6,274 bases of DNA from Deltaproteobacteria bacterium (GTDB lineage Bacteria; Desulfobacterota; Desulfobacteria; Desulfobacterales; UBA11574): assembly GCA_019314155.1 (NCBI GenBank), contig JAFCZV010000117.1, forward strand, positions 1-6,274, given 5' to 3'. Shown one piece after another: positions 1 through 6,208 of this stretch. The position numbers and the translations under genes are program-made. Positions within the stretch are counted from its first letter, which is position 1, and the number at the start of each line of letters is the position of its first letter. The notes below the pieces were generated by a model. That model was not told the DNA's origin. It ran no database searches and worked only from the letters and a program-made list of their open reading frames with translations.

Positions 1-1
1 G

Positions 2-352
2 GATGAGAAAATCGTTGCTCTTAAAAACGTCACCATCAACGAACCTTTTTTCCAGGGACATTTTCCGGGAAATCCAATTATGCCCGGCGTACTTATCATC
101 GAAGCAATGGGTCAGGCCGGTGCTGTACTGGCTGCTGAGTCCATGTACCGGAAAGAACACGGTTCCCTCATATATTTTATGGGTGTGGATAAGGTTAAAT
201 TTCGCAAGCCCGTTATCCCCGGTGATCAACTGGTGCTTAAACTGAAGTTTCTTAAACGCCGGGGCAGGGTGTTCAAGATGGCCGGAATCGCAGATGTTGA
301 TGAGAAAATAGTAGCTGAGGCTCAACTTATGGCAACTTTTGGAGGAGAGTAA
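2..352 (+). CDS. fabZ: 3-hydroxyacyl-ACP dehydratase FabZ, 5'-truncated by window edge
   Basis: Frame 2 is open from the first base of the window and gives 116 residues ending in TAA at 350-352. FabZ dehydrates (3R)-hydroxyacyl-ACP to trans-2-enoyl-ACP in cytosolic type II fatty acid synthesis, so it draws on the same hydroxyacyl pool as LpxA. The hot-dog-fold signature is clear: NEPFFQGHFPG with catalytic His at fragment residue 20, then PGVLIIEAMGQ with catalytic Glu at residue 34. This is the 14-residue spacing of E. coli H54/E68. Against E. coli FabZ (151 aa), about 34 N-terminal residues, including the LPHRFPFLL region, lie outside the window, so the start cannot be seen. An upstream fusion (LpxC-FabZ fusions exist in some bacteria) cannot be excluded. 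One small oddity is EAMGQ where E. coli has EAMAQ. An internal ATG at 80 is in frame but would remove the catalytic His, so it is not the start. The stop overlaps lpxA. Confidence 0.96.
   Translation, partial: DEKIVALKNVTINEPFFQGHFPGNPIMPGVLIIEAMGQAGAVLAAESMYRKEHGSLIYFMGVDKVKFRKPVIPGDQLVLKLKFLKRRGRVFKMAGIADVDEKIVAEAQLMATFGGE
341..347 (+). promoter_or_regulatory. Shine-Dalgarno site for lpxA inside fabZ
   Basis: GGAGGAG lies inside the last codons of fabZ, and its end is 4 bases before the lpxA ATG at 352 (6 bases if only GGAGG is counted). With the one-base TAATG stop/start overlap it supports translational coupling of lpxA to fabZ. It is the strongest ribosome binding site in the window. 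Confidence 0.85.
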
Positions 353-1122
353 TGATACATCCTACAGCAATTATCGACCCGAAAGCAGAAATAGATTCTA
401 ATGTTGAAATCGGTCCGTATTCAATTATCGAAGCGAATGTTCAGATCGGATCCGGAACGATCGTCGGTCCACATGTTGTTATTCAGCCGCATGTTACCAT
501 GGGGCCGGATTGTCATATCTTTCAGTATGCTTCCATCGGTGCTGTTCCACAGGCCGTTAAATTTAAAGGCGAAAAAACAATCCTAAAGATTGGGCGCGGT
601 ACGGTCGTCAGGGAGTTTGTTACGATAAATAGAGGAACGGAATTTGGCGGAGGTATCACCGAGGTCGGTGAAGAGAACCTACTGATGGCTTATGTTCATA
701 TCGCCCATGACTGCAAAACCGGGCGGAGGGTTATCCTTGCAAATAATGCAACATTGGCGGGGCATATCATCATCGGAGATTTTGTAACCATCGGCGGGCT
801 GGTGGCAATTCATCAATTTGTAAGAGTTGGAAATTACGCATATATTGGTGGAAAATCGGCCGTGGTAAAAGACATCCCGCCATATGTTATCGCAGCGGGA
901 GACCGGGCAACACTGCACGGATTAAACAGCGTGGGGCTGAAACGACAAGGATTTTCACAAGATACGTTGTCTTTGTTAAAAAAGACGTACCGGATTTTTT
1001 TTCGCATCGGGCTGACACTGAATGAGGCCATAGAAAGGGTTAAGGCGGAGGTGGATCAGGTCCCCGAGGTGGTTAGTCTGATCAAGTTTATTAAATCTTC
1101 TCAACGGGGAATAACAAGGTAG
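352..1122 (+). CDS. lpxA: acyl-ACP--UDP-N-acetylglucosamine O-acyltransferase LpxA
   Basis: 256 aa (E. coli 262). LpxA transfers a (3R)-hydroxyacyl chain from ACP to the 3-position of UDP-GlcNAc, the first step of lipid A synthesis, in the cytosol as a trimer. Residues 1-180 are left-handed beta-helix hexapeptide repeats, starting IHPTAIIDP; the rest is the helical C-terminal domain. By ungapped comparison with E. coli, every key residue is present at an offset of -6: H116, H119 (catalytic base, E. coli H125), H138, H154, Q155, N192 and R198 (E. coli R204). G167 matches G173, the acyl-length ruler residue, which suggests a C14-type pocket. Differences near the sugar-nucleotide site are A68 for D74, N93 for H99, V194 for E200 and Q199 for R205. 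The start is fixed by the Shine-Dalgarno site at 341 and by the family N-terminus. FabZ's stop overlaps its start, and a 198-base gap separates it from lpxI. Confidence 0.97.
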   Translation: MIHPTAIIDPKAEIDSNVEIGPYSIIEANVQIGSGTIVGPHVVIQPHVTMGPDCHIFQYASIGAVPQAVKFKGEKTILKIGRGTVVREFVTINRGTEFGGGITEVGEENLLMAYVHIAHDCKTGRRVILANNATLAGHIIIGDFVTIGGLVAIHQFVRVGNYAYIGGKSAVVKDIPPYVIAAGDRATLHGLNSVGLKRQGFSQDTLSLLKKTYRIFFRIGLTLNEAIERVKAEVDQVPEVVSLIKFIKSSQRGITR

Positions 1123-1161
1123 CGCCATCGAATATTTTCAATCTCTTTCGCAAAAGACGTT

Positions 1162-1195
1162 AACGGTTTCTTTCAGATAAACCAAAGAACCGGTT
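1162..1195 (+). repeat. imperfect inverted repeat (bulged hairpin) in the lpxA-lpxI gap
   Basis: The arm 1162-1173 pairs with 1184-1195 through 11 base pairs, with two single-base bulges (T1169 and G1192) and a 10-base loop. It lies 40 bases after the lpxA stop. No T-run follows on either strand, so it does not look like an intrinsic terminator; it could be an mRNA-stability or pausing hairpin, or chance. A second, shorter inverted repeat, GGCTTC (1225-1230) with GAAGCC (1262-1267), has a 31-base loop and is weaker still. Confidence 0.3.
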
Positions 1196-1320
1196 TCAAA
1201 ATCGCTCACCGGAAGGTTTTAAACGGCTTCTGCTCGATGTCGCTCACAAAATACTTTTTACGAAGCCTTCACTTTGTATTGTTAACATTTATTTGTGTCA
1301 GGAGTTTCAAGAATAGTGCC

Positions 1321-2124
1321 ATGCGGATAGGACTTATTGCCGGGAATGGACAGTTCCCCATCATTTTTTCAAAAGCTGCAAAAGCCAAGGGGTTTGCTGT
1401 TTATGCGGTTGCTCATAATAATGAGACAGATCCAGGACTGAAAGATCATGTTGATGGAATTGAATGGATTTATATCGGGCAGATCAAGCGTATTATCAAG
1501 TTTTTTAAAAAAAACCATATCAGCCAGACAGTTCTTATTGGCGGTATAACAAAGACAAGGATGTTTTCAGATGTGAGGCCCGACACCAAAGCAATTTCGA
1601 TCATTGCGGGCATGCGGCATACTCATGACGACGGGCTACTCAGGAGATTTGCAAGGGTCCTTGAAAAAGAGGGGGTCGAGGTGAAGGCCTCGACATTTTT
1701 GCTCCCGGACCTTCTGGCGCAACCGGGCTGCTGGACAAAACGGAAACCGTTGCGATCCGAAAAAAAAGATATCGAACTGGGTTGGAAATTAGCGAAAGAG
1801 GTCGGGCGCCTTGATATTGGCCAGTGTGTGGTGGTCGGCGGCGGATCGGTTTTAGCAGTGGAAGCCATAGACGGAACAGATGCGACCATAAGACGGGGCG
1901 GAAGACTCGGAGAAAATACTGCCGTTGTTGTCAAGGTGTGCAAGCCCAGTCAGGACGTTCGGTTTGATATTCCTGCTGTTGGTGCTCAGACGATAAGGAC
2001 CATGCATGAGGTTGGGGCGGCGGTTTTGGTTGTTGAAGCGGCCAAGGCGGTTGTTTTCGACAGGGAAGAGATGATCAATTTGGCGGACGAGTTCGGAATC
2101 GCCATAGTTGCCATGGAAAAGTAA
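1321..2124 (+). CDS. lpxI: UDP-2,3-diacylglucosamine pyrophosphatase LpxI (DUF1009 family)
   Basis: 267 aa. LpxI hydrolyses UDP-2,3-diacylglucosamine to lipid X and UMP at the cytosolic face of the membrane. It replaces the unrelated LpxH in alpha- and deltaproteobacteria and some other lineages. The N-terminal domain (about 1-130) begins MRIGLIAGNGQFP, the usual glycine-rich opening. The C-terminal domain (about 135-267) carries VVVGGGSVLAVEAIDGTD, RRGGR and RFDIPAVGAQTI. D216 in the last motif is my best match to the Caulobacter catalytic-site Asp (D225), assigned from memory of the motif. I place the start at ATG 1321 because family members begin there. Its only Shine-Dalgarno-like site, CAGGAG at 1299-1304, is 16 bases away, which is long. 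The frame stays open up to ATG 1237, which would add 28 residues with a hydrophobic stretch and no better ribosome site. The next gene follows after 4 bases. Confidence 0.94.
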   Translation: MRIGLIAGNGQFPIIFSKAAKAKGFAVYAVAHNNETDPGLKDHVDGIEWIYIGQIKRIIKFFKKNHISQTVLIGGITKTRMFSDVRPDTKAISIIAGMRHTHDDGLLRRFARVLEKEGVEVKASTFLLPDLLAQPGCWTKRKPLRSEKKDIELGWKLAKEVGRLDIGQCVVVGGGSVLAVEAIDGTDATIRRGGRLGENTAVVVKVCKPSQDVRFDIPAVGAQTIRTMHEVGAAVLVVEAAKAVVFDREEMINLADEFGIAIVAMEK

Positions 2125-2128
2125 TATT

Positions 2129-3085
2129 ATGAAAAAATTGCGTGTCGGCGTTGTCGGTGTCGGTTATCTTGGACAATTTCACGCTGAAAAATACAGCCGA
2201 ATGAATGAAGTCGAACTTGCCGGCGTTGTTGATATCGATAAATCTCAAGCCGAAGATGTTGCCCGAAGGGTTAATACCACGGCATATATGAATTATAAGG
2301 ACTTATTTGGGAAAGTAGACGCTGTCAGTATCGCTGTTCCGACACCGGCTCATTTTGAAGTTGCCAAGGATTTTTTAAAAAATGATATCGACATCCTGAT
2401 TGAAAAGCCTATGACGGAGACCACCGAAGATGCGGATGAACTGATTCGGTTTGCAGAATCCAGGGGTCTTATTATCCAGGTCGGACATCTTGAACGATTC
2501 AACCCGGCTATTGTTGCTCTGAAAGATATCGTTAAAAAGCCGATGTTCATAGAATCGCACCGGTTGAGTATTTTTCAGGGACGCTGTGCCGATGTCAGTG
2601 TCGTGCTCGACCTTATGATCCATGATATCGATCTTATATTGAACTTTGTCGGGTCCGAAATTAGCGAAATTCGAGCTTCAGGGGTTTCTGTAATTTCCGA
2701 ACATATCGATATAGCAAATGCACGTCTTGAATTTAAAAGCGGATGTGTTGCAAATGTGACAGCCAGCCGAATATCGACCAAAAATGAAAGAAAAATCAGA
2801 CTGTTTCAAACAGATGCCTATGTTTCTGTTGATTTTTCCAACAAGGATATTATTGTTATCCAGAAGGATGTCAACGCCGAAGGTAGTCTGATACCCGGCA
2901 TGGATATTAAACAGATTAGCTTTGAAGCCGGTGACGCACTGGAAGATGAATTGAAATCCTTTGTAAAAGCGGTTGATCGGCGTGAACCTCCTGAAGTAAC
3001 CGCTCAAATGGGGCGTGATGCCCTGGAGATTGCCCTAGATATTATGGCGCAGATCAAGGATGCCGCTGGACGATTTTTTCCTTAG
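2129..3085 (+). CDS. Gfo/Idh/MocA-family NAD(P)-dependent oxidoreductase, GnnA-like (candidate UDP-GlcNAc 3-dehydrogenase)
   Basis: 318 aa. The Rossmann fold is at residues 1-118: beta1-GVGYLG (G10, G12, G15), D35 at the end of beta2 (favours NAD over NADP), VPTPAHF at 70-76, and the family motif E92-K93-P94, whose Lys is catalytic. The C-terminal alpha/beta domain carries VGHLERFNP (118-126) and DLMIHDIDL (161-169), where H165 is the conserved active-site His. No signal peptide or membrane segment is present, so it should be cytosolic. The family oxidises sugars, inositols and nucleotide sugars. Location between lpxI and lpxB recalls gnnA of Acidithiobacillus ferrooxidans, which oxidises the 3-OH of UDP-GlcNAc before GnnB transaminates it. 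That function is inferred from context; no aminotransferase is in the window, and a WlbA-like UDP-sugar dehydrogenase is the main alternative. ATG 2129 is chosen, with GGAAAAG 7 bases upstream and 4 bases after the lpxI stop. A TTG at 2108 would overlap lpxI. Confidence 0.85.
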   Translation: MKKLRVGVVGVGYLGQFHAEKYSRMNEVELAGVVDIDKSQAEDVARRVNTTAYMNYKDLFGKVDAVSIAVPTPAHFEVAKDFLKNDIDILIEKPMTETTEDADELIRFAESRGLIIQVGHLERFNPAIVALKDIVKKPMFIESHRLSIFQGRCADVSVVLDLMIHDIDLILNFVGSEISEIRASGVSVISEHIDIANARLEFKSGCVANVTASRISTKNERKIRLFQTDAYVSVDFSNKDIIVIQKDVNAEGSLIPGMDIKQISFEAGDALEDELKSFVKAVDRREPPEVTAQMGRDALEIALDIMAQIKDAAGRFFP

Positions 3086-3087
3086 GA
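3084..3087 (+). promoter_or_regulatory. Shine-Dalgarno site deciding the lpxB start
   Basis: AGGA overlaps the TAG stop of the oxidoreductase gene (3083-3085) and ends 5 bases before ATG 3093. The earlier in-frame ATG at 3060 has no properly spaced site. The stop-within-ribosome-site layout suggests that ribosomes finishing the oxidoreductase re-initiate on lpxB. Confidence 0.55.
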
Positions 3088-3092
3088 ATTCT

Positions 3093-4232
3093 ATGGATCG
3101 GTTTTCAGAAGAAAAATGTATCATGATTATTGCCGGTGAAACTTCCGGCGATATTCACGGGGCAAAGCTTGTCAGTGCCATGCGAAAAAGACACAATAGA
3201 CTGTTTTTTTGCGGTATTGGCGGTCGGGCACTTGGTGAAGCCGGAGTCAGGCTTTTGATTGATGCTTCTGAGATTGCCGTTGTGGGAATAACGGAGGTTT
3301 TTTCAAAAATACCAAACATTCTAAAAGGCCTAAGGGTTGCCAAAAAGGCACTCAAAACTCTGCATCCTGACCTTCTAATCCTTATAGATTTTCCGGATTT
3401 TAACCTTCATCTGGCATCGTTCGCTAAAAAGCTTGGGATACCCGTACTTTATTATATCAGCCCCCAGATTTGGGCCTGGAGACCCGGCCGAGTAAAACGG
3501 ATCGGAGAACTTGTGGATCACCTGGCGGTTATCCTCCCTTTTGAAGAAGACTTTTACAGGGGCCACAAAATTCCAGTGACATTCGTAGGGCATCCATTAC
3601 TGGACACCGACGCTTCTCCACAGAACAAAGCCCTGACCGGGGGAACAAAAGATTATCCTGTTATCGGCTTTCTTCCGGGGTCGCGGGATGGGGAGATTGG
3701 GAGGCATCTTCCGATAATGATAAATGCGGCTCGAAATTTACATAGAAAAATAGACAATGTAAAATTCTTGATATCGCTTGCCCCTGAAGTGAAGAGAACG
3801 TATGTGGAAGGAATTATTAAGAAACACAAGACAGGATTTGCTTTTGAACTGGTTGCAGACAGTTCCCAAAAAGTATTAGAGCGGAGCACCTTAGTTGTTG
3901 CAGCATCCGGGACTGTTACCCTTGAAGCAGCAATTTCCGGAACTCCGATGGTGATCATTTACAAAGTGTCTCCAATAAGCTACTGGATTGGCAGGGCCAT
4001 GATACAGGTAAAACATATCGGTCTGGCCAATCTAATTGCAGGTAGAAAGATCGTTCCGGAGCTGTTACAGAAAGAAGCATCTCCTACCAGGATTTCAGAC
4101 ACGGTATTTGAGATGTTAAGTGATTCTTCCGGCCTTGAAAGGATTCGGCTCGAGCTGCTGAACATCAGGGATCTTTTGGGCGGGCCGGGTGCTTCGGAAC
4201 GGGTTGCAGATATCGCATTGGGTATGATGTAA
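3093..4232 (+). CDS. lpxB: lipid-A-disaccharide synthase LpxB
   Basis: 379 aa from ATG 3093 (E. coli 382). LpxB is a GT-B-fold, GT19-family glycosyltransferase at the inner face of the cytoplasmic membrane; it joins UDP-2,3-diacylglucosamine to lipid X, giving the beta-1,6 disaccharide. Motifs in order: IIAGETSGDIHGA (12-24), GIGG (41-44), IDFPDFN (98-104; D99 matches the essential E. coli D98), SPQIWAWRPGRV (123-134), ILPFEEDFY (147-155), FVGHPLLD (164-171), LPGSR (194-198; UDP-binding Arg) and, near the C-terminus, ASGTVTLEAAISGTPMV and LIAGRKIVPELLQ. From ATG 3093 the GETSGD motif begins at residue 15, as in E. coli, and the site AGGA precedes it; ATG 3060 would add 11 residues overlapping the upstream gene. 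It lies 7 bases after the oxidoreductase and 120 bases before msbA. It needs LpxI's product, so the adjacency makes functional sense. Confidence 0.97.
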   Translation: MDRFSEEKCIMIIAGETSGDIHGAKLVSAMRKRHNRLFFCGIGGRALGEAGVRLLIDASEIAVVGITEVFSKIPNILKGLRVAKKALKTLHPDLLILIDFPDFNLHLASFAKKLGIPVLYYISPQIWAWRPGRVKRIGELVDHLAVILPFEEDFYRGHKIPVTFVGHPLLDTDASPQNKALTGGTKDYPVIGFLPGSRDGEIGRHLPIMINAARNLHRKIDNVKFLISLAPEVKRTYVEGIIKKHKTGFAFELVADSSQKVLERSTLVVAASGTVTLEAAISGTPMVIIYKVSPISYWIGRAMIQVKHIGLANLIAGRKIVPELLQKEASPTRISDTVFEMLSDSSGLERIRLELLNIRDLLGGPGASERVADIALGMM

Positions 4233-4352
4233 TTTTAACGTTAACCTGTAGAATTCATTTTCTTCCTGACACGGATCTTTTCTTATCCAACAATACTCAA
4301 TGTGGCCGGCAAAGGAGTTTTTAGGGATCCACTCGATTTGTAATGATAAAAA
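4233..4352 (+). other. lpxB-msbA intergenic region
   Basis: This 120-base AT-rich spacer contains a perfect 10-base palindrome, TTAACGTTAA, at 4235-4244 just after the lpxB stop. It also holds a short GGAT/ATCC hairpin with an 8-base loop (4273-4276 with 4285-4288). AAAGGAG at 4311-4317 resembles a good ribosome site but has no start codon at the right distance. A 21-codon reading frame (ATG 4300 to TAA 4363-4365) overlaps the msbA start out of frame. CTGACA at 4266 resembles a -35 box, but no good -10 follows at 16-18 bases. No terminator is evident, so read-through from lpxB into msbA is likely. Confidence 0.4.
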
Positions 4353-6134
4353 ATGTTTAGACTAAAATTAAAAAAAAGGCACAAACACTTGCTATCCCTT
4401 GTCAAGGAAAACAAGTTGAGGTTGTTTTTGGCAATGGGGTGCATGTTGATTATCGCTATTTCAACTTCTGCAACAGCGTTTTTGGTAAAACCTGTGCTGG
4501 ATGATATATTCTTCAATAAAGACACCCGGATGCTTAGCATCATTCCTATTGCCGTTATTCTGATATATTTTCTGCGCGGCCTTGGGAGTTACGGCCAGGA
4601 ATACCTTATGAATTATGTTGGGGAAGGTATTATCCGAAATCTCAGAAACGATCTTTATGACCGTATTCAGGATCTTCCTTTGGCCTTTTTTCATAAAGAA
4701 AAAACCGGTGTTCTGATGTCACGGATTACCAATGATGTCAACATTATAAAGGCCATGGTCTCTACCGCTGTGACCGGATCACTCAAGGACAGCTTTACTA
4801 TCGTCGGTTTAACACTTGTTATCTTCTATCGTGACTGGAAAATGGCGTTGTTTGCGTTTTTGGTTTTACCACTGGCCTTTTTCCCGTTGGTGGAATTTGG
4901 GAGAAGGGTTCGTCGTGTCAGTACCGGATGTCAGGAATCCATGGCCGATTTGAGTTCTTTTCTGCATGAAACGTTTGCAGGAAATAAGATTGTCAAGGCC
5001 TTCGGAATGGAATCGTATGAAAAAAAACGTTTTTTTGAAAAGACACTCAACCTTTTTAAAATTGAAATGAAGGCGGTTGTTGCCAGGTCCTTGTCTTCTC
5101 CCGTCATGGAATTTTTAGCCGGGATCGGGATTGCTTTTATTATATGGTATGGTGGTTCCAAGGTGATTTCAGGCACATCCACAGCAGGAACATTTTTTTC
5201 ATTCATGGCTGCCGTTCTCATGCTGTATGATCCGGTTAAAAAACTAAGCGGTCTCAATAATGCTGTTCAGCAGGGGCTTGCTGCCGCTGACAGGGTTTTT
5301 GATATTATAGAAATGGAAACAGATATCAAAGAGCAAAAGAATCCTATGGAAATAAAGCGGGGGCCGCACCGTGTATCTTTTGAAAATGTATTTTTCAAGT
5401 ATGAAGACGTAATGGTCCTCAAAGACATCAATTTGGATATCAAGGCCGGTGAAGTTCTTGCGTTGGTGGGAATGAGCGGTGGCGGGAAAACGTCTTTGGT
5501 TAACTTAATACCGAGATTTTACGATGTAACCCGTGGTGCCATCAGGATCGATGGCGTGAATATTTGCAATGCTTCGATATCTTCGCTTCGCGATCAGATG
5601 GCCATCGTTACCCAGGAGCCCATCCTTTTCAACGAAAGCGTACGGAACAATATCGCTTACGGCAAAATGAATGCAACGGAAAAAGAGATCATTGAGGCAG
5701 CAAAGGCGGCCTATGCTTATGATTTCATACAGTCTTTTCCTGACAAGTTTGACACCAATATCGGAGAGCTGGGTGGACGTCTTTCCGGCGGAGAGAAACA
5801 GAGGATCTGTATCGCCCGTGCCCTCTTAAAAGACGCTCCCATATTGATTCTTGACGAGGCAACATCTTCACTGGACGCTGAGGCGGAGATGCTCGTTCAA
5901 AGAGCCCTTGAAAATTTGATGAAGGGGCGCACCACTTTTGTGGTCGCACACAGACTTTCAACCATCGATTATGCCGACCGGATTGCTGTTCTTGTAAACG
6001 GTCGGATTGTGGAAGAGGGTAAACGGGAAGAATTGATTGCCCAAAAAGGAGAATTTTTCAAACTCTACCAGATGCAGTATAGGAATAGCCAGGACAAGGA
6101 ATTTCATTCAAACCAGGTCTCTATCAATACTTAA
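4353..6134 (+). CDS. msbA: lipid A export ATP-binding/permease protein MsbA (ABC half-transporter)
   Basis: 593 aa (E. coli 582). MsbA is a homodimeric inner-membrane ABC exporter that flips core-lipid A to the periplasmic leaflet using ATP. Six membrane segments lie at about 22-45, 60-80, 137-158, 163-182, 250-268 and 277-297. The linker follows, then the nucleotide-binding domain from about 340: A-loop Y350, Walker A GMSGGGKT (373-380, K379), Q-loop Q421, signature LSGGE (477-481), Walker B ILILDE (497-502, catalytic E502) and switch H533. All catalytic positions are intact. LSGGE replaces the textbook LSGGQ, a common tolerated variant. The N-terminal KPVLDD and SRITNDV motifs match MsbA (KPLLDD and SRITYDS in E. 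coli) more than general multidrug exporters, and the lpx/lpt neighbours agree. An in-frame TAA at 4347 limits the start to ATG 4353 or later. No clear Shine-Dalgarno site precedes it; TTG 4389 is an alternative start with AAAAGG upstream. Confidence 0.95.
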   Translation: MFRLKLKKRHKHLLSLVKENKLRLFLAMGCMLIIAISTSATAFLVKPVLDDIFFNKDTRMLSIIPIAVILIYFLRGLGSYGQEYLMNYVGEGIIRNLRNDLYDRIQDLPLAFFHKEKTGVLMSRITNDVNIIKAMVSTAVTGSLKDSFTIVGLTLVIFYRDWKMALFAFLVLPLAFFPLVEFGRRVRRVSTGCQESMADLSSFLHETFAGNKIVKAFGMESYEKKRFFEKTLNLFKIEMKAVVARSLSSPVMEFLAGIGIAFIIWYGGSKVISGTSTAGTFFSFMAAVLMLYDPVKKLSGLNNAVQQGLAAADRVFDIIEMETDIKEQKNPMEIKRGPHRVSFENVFFKYEDVMVLKDINLDIKAGEVLALVGMSGGGKTSLVNLIPRFYDVTRGAIRIDGVNICNASISSLRDQMAIVTQEPILFNESVRNNIAYGKMNATEKEIIEAAKAAYAYDFIQSFPDKFDTNIGELGGRLSGGEKQRICIARALLKDAPILILDEATSSLDAEAEMLVQRALENLMKGRTTFVVAHRLSTIDYADRIAVLVNGRIVEEGKREELIAQKGEFFKLYQMQYRNSQDKEFHSNQVSINT

Positions 6135-6208
6135 GCCGGATCAAACTGAGGAATAAACGCAAATCGTACGCATTTCAGACACAGTCGTCAATCCAACACC
6201 CTCCTGAT
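6135..6208 (+). other. msbA-lptF intergenic region
   Basis: This 74-base spacer shows no terminator. A near-palindrome around CGTACG (6161-6175, one extra base) is short and not followed by T residues. The 20 bases before the lptF ATG lack a Shine-Dalgarno motif and instead contain CACCCTCCTGAT (6197-6208), which resembles the 16S rRNA anti-Shine-Dalgarno tail itself. Confidence 0.35.

Noticed and set aside
1623..1943. Reverse-strand open frame of about 106 codons within lpxI.
   Set aside because: It lies wholly inside a well-supported gene, shows no recognisable motif and is a typical shadow frame; the other antisense frames were rejected for the same reason.
2108..2128. TTG start at 2108 for the oxidoreductase.
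   Set aside because: The added residues lie within lpxI and precede the standard Rossmann-fold N-terminus; ATG 2129 gives the family-typical opening.
3060..3092. Earlier in-frame ATG for lpxB at 3060.
   Set aside because: It overlaps the oxidoreductase gene, has no properly spaced ribosome site, and would push the GETSGD motif beyond its usual distance from the N-terminus.
4238..4245. ACGTTAAC occurs after the stops of both lpxB (4238-4245) and lpxA (1157-1164), suggesting a shared operator.
   Set aside because: The core GTTAAC also occurs at 1281 and inside the msbA coding region near 5498; an 8-base match in AT-rich DNA is too weak to call a site.
4266..4297. Possible sigma-70 promoter before msbA (CTGACA as -35).
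   Set aside because: No hexamer at 16-18 bases downstream resembles TATAAT; the best match (AATACT) needs a 20-base spacer.
6161..6175. Near-palindrome around CGTACG after msbA as a terminator.
   Set aside because: The stem is short, there is virtually no loop, and no T-run follows.
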